Shown here one piece after another: positions 24,761 through 33,668 of a stretch of DNA of 64,000 nt. The stretch is taken from positions 1 to 64,000 of the forward strand of contig JBFPJN010000003.1 of NCBI GenBank assembly GCA_040839025.1, read 5' to 3'. The translations under genes and the position numbers were made by a program. The stretch is from Alphaproteobacteria bacterium LSUCC0719. Lineage in GTDB: Bacteria; Pseudomonadota; Alphaproteobacteria; Puniceispirillales; Puniceispirillaceae. Numbering within the stretch: position 1 is the stretch's first letter; every line of letters starts with the position of its first letter. The notes below the pieces were generated by a model, which worked only from the letters and a program-made list of their open reading frames with translations, was not told where the DNA came from and searched no databases.

Positions 24761-25007
24761 CCTTTCACGCAGCGCCTTCGCCATTTGCCTACTACGATCA
24801 CCGCCCAACTGATGAACACCTTCATCTGATCCTCCCATCATCAGAAAGCCCAATGAGAGGATAGAACCCTGCGGTTAATTATCGCTTAAGGCTGAGTGAG
24901 GCTTTGTGAATGATGGTGATTGACCATCCTCGTGCATTGCATCAAACTCTTCCCGTTAATCGAAGTGCTGTGACCTTTGCCTTCTTCCATGGAATTGGGA
25001 GCATGTG

Positions 25008-26462
25008 ATGCCGACACAGCTTTCGGACCTCGACAGCTTGGCCGAGCAGGTCAAAAATCCTCACTCGAGAGCGCTTATTGACGAGGCCATTGCGGCTTAC
25101 CGCGCGGGCGCCATGCGGTCTGCCGTGGTGATGTGTTGGTCCGCTGTATTTGGCGATCTGATTTCAAAAATTAGGGAGCTTAGCGAACAGGGAAACAACG
25201 TTGCCGAGCAATATGTGGGGGAAATTGAACGCAACGCCCAAAATCCCGGTAAGATGCTGAGGGTCGAGCGGGAAATCATAGATCGAGCGACCAATGAATT
25301 CCTCATGTTCAACCACCGCGACCAAACACAGTTTAACAGGCTACGGGAGGACAGAAATTCATGCGCCCATCCAACCTTGGCTGGCGATGAAGGGCACTTC
25401 GTGCCTATACCGGAGGCCGTTCGGGCGCATATCGCGCACGCGCTGGACCGATTGCTAATCCGCCCACCGTCACAAGGTAAGGAAGCTCTTGTTCGCCTCT
25501 GGCATGATCTTGATGAAACGCGGCTTCCCAAATGGCAACCTGCCGCAACGCAATTGGTTACGCAGCGATATGTAGAAAGTGGAACAAAGACCCTTCGCAG
25601 TGCCATCGCCCATGGTGCCCGGCGTGGTTTGCTACTGACAGAAGACCCATTCCAAATCAGCGATCACCAAAACTACGAAGCAGGATCACCATTTGATCGT
25701 CGTAGAGGGTTTCTGGCATGTTTGAGTGCGGTGTTAAAAGTAGACAGTCCACTTTTTGATGAAGTCGTCGCCACGTACTTCGATCATCTTGATAAAACGA
25801 CTGACGACAGCCAAAAATTGATGACGCTGTTGCTTCTGTCATGGGAGCCAGCCTTATGGTCTCGGTTAAAGGAGCCGATGAGGGCGCAAATCGCCCAAAT
25901 TACGGAACAAACGATCTTGGGTAAGCTTTCCAATCTGATGATTGAACAAAGAGGAACCAACCTACATAAATTCGTACTTCCCGCACTTGGCTGCATCGAC
26001 ATTCCTGATCTCGCGCCAATATTTAACAAATTGAAATATATAGCCTTTGATGATTTCAATGAAGGGTGTCCGCTGATTCTGCGTCCCGTTTCATTTCCGA
26101 TGATTGACAAAATGATCAGTCTATTTGCAGCGTCTGGATCATATCGAAATGCCGAAGCAAATTTGCACAGGTGCGTCTGGCCGATAAGAAGTGACTTGAG
26201 ACCAAACGATGTATCAAGAATTTTCAATGCGGTATTAAACAACAATCAGATCACACATGCGTCAGGCATACCACACCGACTTGCGGAACTCGTCAGTCAT
26301 CTGAAGCAGCGTTGGGAGACTCAACCCAATCTATGGAAGGATAAATTTGATTTAGACATTCAAGCCTTCTGGACAGCCATAGCAAACATCTATGGTCCAG
26401 AGGCAATTCCCCATAATTTCGGACCACTATATGAAGAGCTTTTTGGCAAGCCTGATTCCTGA
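25008..26462 (+). CDS. HEPN-motif hypothetical protein, candidate RNase or defense protein
   Basis: The 484-residue protein has a helical N-terminal domain (about 1-135) with AAYRAGAMRSAVVMCWSAVFGDLISKI and then RLREDRNSCAHP. Arg116-Asn117-x3-His121 fits the HEPN RNase motif RNxxxH. HEPN proteins cut RNA in toxin-antitoxin, abortive-infection and CRISPR systems, or act as non-catalytic helical scaffolds. The remaining 350 residues are helical and unlike any family I know. The gene is AT-richer than the core genes, sits beside the rnpB-end repeat and has no visible partner. The ATG at 25008 is preceded by GGGAG; an immediately preceding GTG at 25005 is possible. Confidence 0.75.
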   Translation: MPTQLSDLDSLAEQVKNPHSRALIDEAIAAYRAGAMRSAVVMCWSAVFGDLISKIRELSEQGNNVAEQYVGEIERNAQNPGKMLRVEREIIDRATNEFLMFNHRDQTQFNRLREDRNSCAHPTLAGDEGHFVPIPEAVRAHIAHALDRLLIRPPSQGKEALVRLWHDLDETRLPKWQPAATQLVTQRYVESGTKTLRSAIAHGARRGLLLTEDPFQISDHQNYEAGSPFDRRRGFLACLSAVLKVDSPLFDEVVATYFDHLDKTTDDSQKLMTLLLLSWEPALWSRLKEPMRAQIAQITEQTILGKLSNLMIEQRGTNLHKFVLPALGCIDIPDLAPIFNKLKYIAFDDFNEGCPLILRPVSFPMIDKMISLFAASGSYRNAEANLHRCVWPIRSDLRPNDVSRIFNAVLNNNQITHASGIPHRLAELVSHLKQRWETQPNLWKDKFDLDIQAFWTAIANIYGPEAIPHNFGPLYEELFGKPDS

Positions 26463-26528
26463 CCAGAAGGCACCACTGCCGAAATGTTGCATCACCACGC
26501 CCCTGCCTGACGGTGGCATCTTGGCCGC

Positions 26529-26753
26529 ATGGCATCAGGCTTCACATTCTCGCAGCGCTCGCTGGACAATCTGCAACAGGCCCACCCCAATCTGGTGGCG
26601 GTGACACGCCGCGCGCTTGAGATCACCCGCGTTTTGCCTCCCGAACACCCCCCAACATCCCCCAAAATCACTGTTGCCCGATTCGCGATGTCGTTCCGGG
26701 GCCGATTCCGGCCCCCAACACCCCAAATTTACCCCAAATTTACCCCAAAATAA
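26529..26753 (+). pseudogene. 5' remnant of a phage M15-type endolysin gene
   Basis: The first 33 residues, MASGFTFSQRSLDNLQQAHP followed by NLVAVTRRALEIT, follow the opening of phage M15-family peptidoglycan peptidases. After that the similarity stops and the frame runs into Pro-rich, low-complexity sequence to 26753. The zinc-binding core is missing. It lies between the HEPN gene and mraZ and looks like a scar of a prophage or gene transfer agent-type lysis gene. Confidence 0.55.
26720..26750. repeat. 11-bp tandem repeat
   Basis: ACCCCAAATTT occurs twice in tandem (26720-26730, 26731-26741), followed by the partial unit ACCCCAAAA, within the degraded phage-gene tail. Confidence 0.8.
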
Positions 26754-27089
26754 GAACAAAAAATGAACAGTATTGGGAATCTGCCCTTTTTTCAGTCTGT
26801 TACGAACCATAGTTGAAATTCATACTTAACTAATTGAGAACATTGGCTTTTTCCCATGAAAAAACAGCTTGAACCCATTGACGGCCAATATTTCCCATGA
26901 TATCCCAAATAATCCCATATTGAGGCAATGTGGGATGGCTGCCATCCATGGGGGATCGACAGCCGGCACCCTTCCGCCCTTGCCGGGCCCGGTCAGCGGG
27001 CCTGTGACAGGGAAATGCCAGACCGGCGTATCGCCGCGCCGGGCACCGGAAGTCCCGCCAGAGCCTCGCCAGGATTACGGGGATGTCGC
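26754..27089. other. Intergenic region upstream of mraZ
   Basis: This stretch of about 340 bases between the endolysin remnant and mraZ contains the promoter and MraZ boxes annotated separately at 26878-26917. The left half is A/T-rich (26755-26860). The right half (26940-27089) is a GC-rich leader with no convincing ORF. No other gene was seen. Confidence 0.6.
26878..26917 (+). promoter_or_regulatory. Putative mraZ promoter with three MraZ boxes
   Basis: TTGACG (26878-26883), 17 bases, TATCCC (26901-26906) with TG one base before the -10 gives an extended -10 promoter. TCCCA occurs at 26893-26897, 26903-26907 and 26913-26917, at exactly 10-bp spacing. On the minus strand this reads TGGGA-N5 three times, the known MraZ operator pattern. 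The boxes overlap the spacer and -10, which fits autorepression of the dcw cluster. Confidence 0.7.
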
Positions 27090-27584
27090 GTGGATCTGTT
27101 CCTGTCCACATTCGAGAACCGCATTGACCGCAAGGGACGGCTGTCTGTGCCGGCGCCCTTCCGCGCGGTGCTGGAACGTCGGCGCGACCCGCTATATCTG
27201 TTCAAATCGCTGACCGAACCCTGTCTGGAGGGATGCGGGCCCGAGCGGATTGGCCAGATCGTCGACGCCATCGACAGTATGGACAGCCTGTCCGAAGAGG
27301 TGGCGACGCTGCAGACAATGCTGTCCAGCGCCCAGGAAATGAAACTCGATGGCGAGGGCCGGATCATGCTCTCGGCGGATTTCATCAGTTTTGCCGAACT
27401 TGACGACATGGCGCTGTATGCCGGCATCGGCCGGTCCTTTCAGATCTGGCTTCCGGCGCGCTATCGGGCGCGCGAGACAGAGGCCCGCACCCGCGCCAAG
27501 ACGGCCGGCCTGCCCAGCCTGCGGCTTGGCGGTGGCCGGCGTCCGCCGGACGACCCGGCCAGCGATCCCCAGGGGAGGCGCTGA
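27090..27584 (+). CDS. mraZ: Transcriptional regulator MraZ
   Basis: The 164-residue protein has two tandem SpoVT/AbrB-like half-barrels: STFENRIDRKGRLSVPAPFRAVL (about 5-27) and QEMKLDGEGRIMLSADFISF (about 78-97). MraZ forms rings that bind TGGGN repeats in its own promoter, and the boxes are present upstream. The GTG at 27090 is chosen because it starts MDLFLSTFENRID, as in the family; longer frames are non-conserved. The C-terminal tail (about 130-164) is charged and Pro/Gly-rich. Its stop overlaps the rsmH start as TGATG. Confidence 0.92.
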   Translation: MDLFLSTFENRIDRKGRLSVPAPFRAVLERRRDPLYLFKSLTEPCLEGCGPERIGQIVDAIDSMDSLSEEVATLQTMLSSAQEMKLDGEGRIMLSADFISFAELDDMALYAGIGRSFQIWLPARYRARETEARTRAKTAGLPSLRLGGGRRPPDDPASDPQGRR

Positions 27585-28576
27585 TGGCCGCCGCGCGCCC
27601 AGAGCATCAGGCACTCCATACGCCGGTGCTGCTGCGCGAAGTCGTGACCGCCCTGACCCCCCGTGATGGCGGGCTCTATCTTGATGCCACCTTCGGCAAT
27701 GGCGGCTATAGCGAAGCGATCCTCGAAGCTGCGGCAAGCACCGTTATCGCAATCGACCGCGACCCCGACGCCATTGCCCGCGGCGCGGCGCTGGCCGACA
27801 GATATGGCGACAGGCTGCAGCTTCGCGAAGGATGCTTTTCCGCCATGCGCGACCTTGCCGGGCCGGAAACAGGCCTTGACGGCATCGCCTTCGACCTTGG
27901 TGTCTGTTCAACCCAGCTTGATCAGGCCGAGCGTGGATTTTCCTTCCGGCTGGACGGGCCGCTGGACATGCGGATGTCGAAATCGGGCGACAGCGCGGCC
28001 GATATCGTGATGCGGCTCGATGAACGGGCGCTGGCCCAGATCCTGTGGGATTATGGCGAAGAGCGCGCCTCGCGGCGGATTGCCCGCGCCATTGTCCGTG
28101 CCCGCACCGAAGCGCCGATCACCACCACCGGCCAGCTGGCGGCGATCATCCATGCGGTGATGCCGGCCCCGCGGCCCGGTCAGCTTGACCCGGCAACGCG
28201 CAGCTTTCAGGCACTGCGGATCTATATCAACCGCGAACTTGGCGAGATCGAGGACGGGCTGAGTGCCGCCGAGGCGATGCTGAAACCAGGCGGCATTCTG
28301 GCCGTGGTGTCGTTTCACTCGCTGGAAGACAGGATCGTGAAACGCTTTCTCGGGGCGCGCAGCAGCGCCCGCGCCAACCCGTCGCGTCATCGCCCCGCGG
28401 TCACCGGCCCTGCCCCGACCTTCGAGCTGGTGACCCGCAAGCCGATCCTTCCCGAAGCTGGCGAAACGGCGGCAAATGCCCGGGCCCGCTCGGCAAAGCT
28501 CCGTGTTGCCAGGCGGACCGACGCCGCCTTGGCCGAACCCCACACCGCAATAGGGGGAGACGCGGCATGCGCATGA
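27584..28576 (+). CDS. rsmH: 16S rRNA (cytosine(1402)-N4)-methyltransferase RsmH
   Basis: The 330-residue protein has the SAM-binding DATFGNGGYSEAIL (about 30-43), AIDRDPDAI (about 54), the DLGVCSTQLDQAERGFSFRLDGPLDMRM catalytic block (about 105-132), FQALRIYINREL (about 208) and VVSFHSLEDRIVKRF near 243-257. It methylates the ribosomal decoding site. It lies in its usual place between mraZ and ftsL. The ftsL start falls inside its last codons. Confidence 0.96.
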   Translation: MAAARPEHQALHTPVLLREVVTALTPRDGGLYLDATFGNGGYSEAILEAAASTVIAIDRDPDAIARGAALADRYGDRLQLREGCFSAMRDLAGPETGLDGIAFDLGVCSTQLDQAERGFSFRLDGPLDMRMSKSGDSAADIVMRLDERALAQILWDYGEERASRRIARAIVRARTEAPITTTGQLAAIIHAVMPAPRPGQLDPATRSFQALRIYINRELGEIEDGLSAAEAMLKPGGILAVVSFHSLEDRIVKRFLGARSSARANPSRHRPAVTGPAPTFELVTRKPILPEAGETAANARARSAKLRVARRTDAALAEPHTAIGGDAACA

Positions 28577-28980
28577 TCCTTCTTGTCAGCATCCTGACAG
28601 CCATCCTCGGTACCACGCTCTATCAGGTGAAAATCGGCATCGACCAGCGCGAAAGCGACCTGCTGGCGCTGGAACGGGATATCAGATCGACCGAACGCGA
28701 AATCGCCGTGCTGGAAGCCGAATGGGCGCATCTGTCCCGTCCGGAACGGGTTCTGGAACTGTCCAACAGGCTTCTGGAGATGCAGCCCATCCCCGAGGAC
28801 CGGGTGCTGCCGATCGACGCCATCCCGATGCGGATCCTGCCGCGCTTTGATGATCCGGTGGCCGATGTCGGCGTCATTACGCTGCTGCCGCCCGAACCGG
28901 CGCCGCGCGACCTGACACGGATCGCCGCGACTCCGGATGACCGTATCAGCCTTCAGACAGGGAGTATCACGCCGCAATGA
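28567..28980 (+). CDS. ftsL: Cell division protein FtsL-like
   Basis: The 137-residue bitopic protein has a short N-terminus, one membrane helix (about 2-18, MILLVSILTAILGTTLYQVK) and a periplasmic coiled coil (about 25-75, ESDLLALERDIRSTEREIAVLEAEWAHLSRPERVLELSNRLL). The coiled coil has the leucine-zipper and WAHLSRPERV features of alphaproteobacterial FtsL. It links FtsB and FtsQ to the divisome. It overlaps rsmH by 10 bases and ftsI by 4. Confidence 0.88.
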   Translation: MRMILLVSILTAILGTTLYQVKIGIDQRESDLLALERDIRSTEREIAVLEAEWAHLSRPERVLELSNRLLEMQPIPEDRVLPIDAIPMRILPRFDDPVADVGVITLLPPEPAPRDLTRIAATPDDRISLQTGSITPQ

Positions 28981-30698
28981 ACAGCCCGGTCACGCTCACA
29001 TCACGGCTTCGCGCCCTTGTCCTGCCGTCCCGCCCCGATCCGGCACGTTCGCGCCGCATTGCCGAGGTGCGGCTTGTCATGTCGGCAGTCGTTGTCTTTG
29101 CCGTCTTTGCGGCCATCGCCGCGCGGGTGATGCTGCTTGCCACCGACGAGGCCAACGCCCGCACCGCCGGCATTGTGCCACCGCCGAAAGCCGAGCGCGG
29201 CCAGATTCTGGACCGCAAGGGGCGGCTGCTGGCAACCAACCTGCCGATCACCGTGCTTCATGCCGATCCGGGCGAGATCATGGATCCGGCGGCGGCGGCG
29301 CGGGCGCTGGCCCCGCTGTTGCCACGCCATGACGAGGCGGCGCTGGTCAGGCTGCTGACCAAGGACACAAGATATGTCGAGCTGGACCGCAAGCTGACCC
29401 CGGCGCGGCATGCCGAAATCCTGAATCTCGGCATTCCGGGCGTGTATTTTCGCAAAAGCACCCTTCGCGCCTATCCGAGCGGCAGGCTGGCGGCACACAT
29501 CCTCGGCCAGGTCGACACCGACAATAACGGCCTTGCCGGCGTGGAAAAGTCGCTGGACGCCCAGCTTGCCGCCGGCAAGGACATCACCCTGTCGATCGAC
29601 GCTGGCGTCCAGGCCATCGTGGCGCGCGAAATCAACAAGCAAATTCAAATATTTGAGGCCATCGGTGGTGCCGGCATCATGCTCGATATCGAGAGTGGTG
29701 AAGTGCTGGCGCTGGTCTCGCTGCCCGATTTCAACCCGAACCATTTCGGCGGCACCGACGCCGATACCAGATTCAACAGGGCCACACTTGGCCTGTATGA
29801 AATGGGTTCGACCTTCAAGGTGCTGAACACCGCGATGGCGCTTCAGGCCGGAACCACGACGGTGAACCGGCGCTATGAGGTGGCCAAGCCGCTTCGCATC
29901 GGCGGACATCGCATCAGCGACTTTCATGTCTATGACTGGCCGCTGACCGTTCCCGAAATTCTGGTCCTGTCGTCGAATATCGGTTCGGCGCGGATGGCGG
30001 CCGAAATCGGTGCCGAAACCCAACAGGCCTATCTGCGCCGCCTCGGCATGTTCGACCGGCTGTCCCTGGAAATTCCCGAAGTCGCCACGCCGCTGATCCC
30101 CCGGTCATGGCGGCAGTCGGAAATTGCGACGATTTCCTATGGTCACGGCATTTCGGTGACACCCATGCATCTTGCCGCCGCCGTGGCCACCGCCAGTGGC
30201 AGCGGGCTGTGGACCGCGCCGACCTTGCTGCGCCGCCAGCCCGACAACCAGCCGGTTCGCGAACGGGTGTTCTCCGATGAGACAACGCGCTCGGTACGCT
30301 CGATGATGCGGCTTGTGGTCAAACATCCCGACGGCACCGGCAACTATGCCGAGGCACGCGGCTATATGGTCGGCGGCAAGACCGGCACCACCGAAAAAAT
30401 CCGCCCCGAAGGCGGCTATTACAAGGACCGCAACATCGCCAGCTTTGCCGCGACATTCCCGGTCCACGACCCGCGCTATGTGCTGGTTGTGATGGTCGAC
30501 GAACCAAAGGGACAGAAACATTCCTACGGCTACGCCACCGGCGGATGGGTGGCGGCGCCTGCCGCCCGCCACATCATCGAAAATGCGGCACCGTTGCTCG
30601 GAATTCATCCTGTTGACGAAAAAGCGCCCGAAATTCGCCAGAAACTGCGCCTCGACTTCAAGATCGGAAAAGAGGAAAAAACGCTTGCTGCTTTCTGA
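28977..30698 (+). CDS. ftsI: Peptidoglycan transpeptidase FtsI (PBP3)
   Basis: The 573-residue protein has an N-terminal membrane anchor (about 36-58), a pedestal domain with GQILDRKGRLLATN (about 76-89), and the transpeptidase motifs: Ser278 in GSTFK, LSSNIGSA (about 330) and GGKTGTTEK (about 465). It cross-links septal peptidoglycan and pairs with FtsW. The C-terminal tail is Lys/Glu-rich. The murE TTG start lies within its last codons. Confidence 0.95.
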   Translation: MNSPVTLTSRLRALVLPSRPDPARSRRIAEVRLVMSAVVVFAVFAAIAARVMLLATDEANARTAGIVPPPKAERGQILDRKGRLLATNLPITVLHADPGEIMDPAAAARALAPLLPRHDEAALVRLLTKDTRYVELDRKLTPARHAEILNLGIPGVYFRKSTLRAYPSGRLAAHILGQVDTDNNGLAGVEKSLDAQLAAGKDITLSIDAGVQAIVAREINKQIQIFEAIGGAGIMLDIESGEVLALVSLPDFNPNHFGGTDADTRFNRATLGLYEMGSTFKVLNTAMALQAGTTTVNRRYEVAKPLRIGGHRISDFHVYDWPLTVPEILVLSSNIGSARMAAEIGAETQQAYLRRLGMFDRLSLEIPEVATPLIPRSWRQSEIATISYGHGISVTPMHLAAAVATASGSGLWTAPTLLRRQPDNQPVRERVFSDETTRSVRSMMRLVVKHPDGTGNYAEARGYMVGGKTGTTEKIRPEGGYYKDRNIASFAATFPVHDPRYVLVVMVDEPKGQKHSYGYATGGWVAAPAARHIIENAAPLLGIHPVDEKAPEIRQKLRLDFKIGKEEKTLAAF

Positions 30699-32214
30699 TC
30701 TCATCCCCGGCCCGACATCTGCGCACCCGCGTGCGGCAGAGATCGCGACGCTCGACATCACCGGCCTTGGCAGTGATTCCCGCGAGGCCGGCAAGGGATT
30801 TCTGTTTGTGGCCGTTGCCGGAAGTCACGCCGACGGGCGCGACTTCGCCGGCGCGGCAGTGGAGGCCGGGGCCGCAGCCATTCTGACCGACGAACGGCCG
30901 CTTGATGCGGCGCTCGAAGCCATCGCCGCCACCGGCGTGCCTGTTCTGGGCTGTGCATCGCCGCGGCGTGAACTGGCACTTGCCGCGACCCGTTTCTGGA
31001 CCCGCCAGCCCGGCATGATCGCCGCCGTGACCGGCACCAACGGGAAAACATCCACCGTCGAGTTCATTCGCCAGATCTGGCGCCGGGCAACATGGGACGC
31101 CGCGTCGATCGGCACGCTGGGGCTGCAGGGGCCGGATCCCCGCACCATGCAGGGGCGCATGCTCGGCCTGCCGTCGCTGACGACGCCCGATGCGGCCAGC
31201 CTGCATGCCGCGCTGCAACCGGTCTGCGCGGCCGGCATCACGCATCTTGCGCTTGAGGCAAGCAGTCATGGCCTGGCCCAGCATCGGCTTGACGGGTTGA
31301 AGATCCATGTCGCCGGCTTTACCAATCTGAGCCGCGATCATCTTGATCATCATCCGGATATGGAATCCTATTTCGCCGCCAAGGCACGGCTCTTTACCGA
31401 GCTTCTGATGCCCGGCGGCACGGCGGTGATCAATATCGACGATCCCTATGGCGCGCGGCTGGTCGAGATGCTGCGCGGCAGCAGCCCGCAAAACCATGTG
31501 ATCCTGACCGTTGGTGCCGCCAAAAAGGCCGATTTCCGGATCAGCAATGTCGCCGCTATGGATTTCGGCCTCGACGTGACGGTCGAACATGATGGCAACA
31601 CTCTGCGCATTCCAATGGCGCTTGCCGGCACCTTTCAGGCTGTCAACGCGGTGACCGCGGCGGTCATGGCACATGCCAGCGGTCTGCCGATCCATGACTC
31701 GCTGTGGGCACTTCCCTATGTCACCGGTGCCGAGGGCCGGATGCAGCTTGTGTCGGGTCACCCGACCGGCGCCAAGGTGGTTGTCGATTATGCCCATACA
31801 CCCGATGCGCTGGAATCGGCGCTGAAGGCATTGCGGCCGGAAACGCGCGGCCGGCTTGCCGTTGTCTTTGGTGCTGGTGGCGACCGCGATACGGGCAAAC
31901 GCCCGCAGATGGGAAGCGCCGCCCGCAAACATGCCGACATTGTCTATGTCACCGATGACAATCCACGCTCGGAGGATGCTGCCGCCATCCGCGCCGCCAT
32001 CATCGAATCCTGCCCAAACGCCATCGAGATCGCCGACCGCGGCGAAGCCATCTCGACGGCGATGCGCGAACTGACCAATGACGATGTGCTGCTGATCGCC
32101 GGCAAGGGCCATGAAAGTGTGCAGCTTGTCGGCAATGAAACCCTGCCCTTCAACGATTCCAGTGTCGCCCGCAACGCCATTCGCAGGCTGACAGCCGATG
32201 GAGGTGCCGGATGA
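30685..32214 (+). CDS. murE: UDP-MurNAc-tripeptide synthetase MurE, meso-DAP type
   Basis: The 509-residue ligase has ATP-binding GTNGKTSTVEF (about 115), LEASSHGLAQHRLDGL (about 190) and the DNPRSED loop (about 425) that selects meso-diaminopimelate. The start is assigned to TTG at 30685, which begins LLLSDLIPG after AAAGAGGAAAA. No ATG fits, because upstream codons fall within ftsI. The 14-base overlap with ftsI suggests coupled translation. The active-site Lys and domain order are normal. Confidence 0.92.
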   Translation: MLLSDLIPGPTSAHPRAAEIATLDITGLGSDSREAGKGFLFVAVAGSHADGRDFAGAAVEAGAAAILTDERPLDAALEAIAATGVPVLGCASPRRELALAATRFWTRQPGMIAAVTGTNGKTSTVEFIRQIWRRATWDAASIGTLGLQGPDPRTMQGRMLGLPSLTTPDAASLHAALQPVCAAGITHLALEASSHGLAQHRLDGLKIHVAGFTNLSRDHLDHHPDMESYFAAKARLFTELLMPGGTAVINIDDPYGARLVEMLRGSSPQNHVILTVGAAKKADFRISNVAAMDFGLDVTVEHDGNTLRIPMALAGTFQAVNAVTAAVMAHASGLPIHDSLWALPYVTGAEGRMQLVSGHPTGAKVVVDYAHTPDALESALKALRPETRGRLAVVFGAGGDRDTGKRPQMGSAARKHADIVYVTDDNPRSEDAAAIRAAIIESCPNAIEIADRGEAISTAMRELTNDDVLLIAGKGHESVQLVGNETLPFNDSSVARNAIRRLTADGGAG

Positions 32215-33668
32215 GCGCCGCCAACCCGGGAATGAACCTCACCGCCGACGAGCTGGCCCGCCGTGTTGACGGCAGATGGCTGAACCCGCCCGGCGAGCTG
32301 ACCGTCACCGCTGTCGAGATTGACAGTCGGCAATGCGCGCAGGGCACCCTGTTCGCCGCGCTGGCCGGCCAGCAGGCGGATGGCCATGACTATGTCGCCG
32401 CCGCCGCCGCAAACGGTGCCGCCGCCGCGCTGGTGTCGCGCGAGACCGGCGAGATCTCATGCCCACTGCTGATGGTTGACGATGTCGAGGCCGCGCTGAC
32501 CCGGCTTGGTGCCTTTGGGCGGGCGGCGCACCGGATGTCCGGCGGCCATCTGGTCGCCATTACCGGATCGGTTGGCAAAACCGGAAGCAAGGAAATGCTG
32601 GCCCATATGCTGCGCCAGCTTGGTGGCTGTCATGCCAACCGTGCCAGCTTCAACAATCATCTCGGCGTGCCGCTGACCCTGGCGGCGCTTCCCGAAACCC
32701 CCATCGCCGCAGTCCAGGAAATCGGCATGAACGCCCCCGGCGAGATCACGACGCTGAGCGCCCTCGCCCAGCCGGATATCGCGGTCATCACGCGCATCGC
32801 CAACAGCCATGCCGGTTTCTTTGACTCGCTGGACGATATCGCCGCCGCAAAGGCCGAAATCTTTGACGGGCTGACGGATGGCGGCACCGCGATTCTGAAC
32901 GCCGATGATCCCTATTTCACCTTTCTCGGCACCCGCGCCAGCACCGCCGGTGCCAGCCGGATTATCGGGTTTGGCACCGCACAGGGCGCGGAGGCCCAGC
33001 TTCTCGACATCACCACGGACGAAGGCGGGCCCGATGCCGGGATGATTGTTCGGGCAGACATTATGGGGACCGCGCTTTGCTTCCGGATGGGACTGCGCGG
33101 CGATCATTGGGCCCATAACGCGACTGCCATGCTGGCCGCCGTGGCGGCGCTTGGCCTTGATGTGAAGGATGCTTCAAGTTCATTGATTGATTTCAGAGGC
33201 TTGCCAGGTCGCGGCGCTGTCAGCAGCGGCGTTTTCAATGGCACCTCCATGACGCTGATCGACGACAGCTACAATGCCGGCCCCGCCTCGATGGAGGCCG
33301 CTTTTGCCACCTTCGGCACCACACCGCCCCACATCATGGTGCTGTCCGACATGCTGGAGCTTGGCCAGTCAAGCGAGGCCGCGCATGCCGCCCTCGTCCC
33401 GGCCATTGCCGCACTGGCGCCGCGGATTGTGATCACCATCGGGCCGATGATGGCCGCAATGGCATCACAGCTTGCCGGCAGCATCGACCATCACGGCGTT
33501 GATACACCTGCAGCGGCACTGAAGGCGCTGCGGGCGTCACTTGTCGATGGCGACCATGTCTTCATCAAGGGATCGAACGGGTCCGGTGCCTGCCATGTTG
33601 CTGCAGCGGTTCTTCAGGAGCTTGCCGATACCACAGACGCGAACGGAGGTGCATCCCATGCTGCCTGA
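32211..33668 (+). CDS. murF: UDP-MurNAc-tripeptide:D-Ala-D-Ala ligase MurF
   Basis: The 485-residue protein has the Mur ligase domains. The P-loop is [13 protein letters not shown] (about 118-130), followed by [11 protein letters not shown] (about 148) and GINAPGE-like IGMNAPGEI (about 170). The C-terminal lobe has [16 protein letters not shown] and [11 protein letters not shown]. It adds D-Ala-D-Ala to finish the pentapeptide. It begins in an ATGA overlap with murE and ends 11 bases into mraY. Confidence 0.95.
   Translation: MSAANPGMNLTADELARRVDGRWLNPPGELTVTAVEIDSRQCAQGTLFAALAGQQADGHDYVAAAAANGAAAALVSRETGEISCPLLMVDDVEAALTRLGAFGRAAHRMSGGHLVAITGSVGKTGSKEMLAHMLRQLGGCHANRASFNNHLGVPLTLAALPETPIAAVQEIGMNAPGEITTLSALAQPDIAVITRIANSHAGFFDSLDDIAAAKAEIFDGLTDGGTAILNADDPYFTFLGTRASTAGASRIIGFGTAQGAEAQLLDITTDEGGPDAGMIVRADIMGTALCFRMGLRGDHWAHNATAMLAAVAALGLDVKDASSSLIDFRGLPGRGAVSSGVFNGTSMTLIDDSYNAGPASMEAAFATFGTTPPHIMVLSDMLELGQSSEAAHAALVPAIAALAPRIVITIGPMMAAMASQLAGSIDHHGVDTPAAALKALRASLVDGDHVFIKGSNGSGACHVAAAVLQELADTTDANGGASHAA

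Noticed and set aside
30658-32112. A 484-codon open frame on the minus strand
   Set aside because: It lies antisense to murE, whose motifs and synteny are unambiguous.
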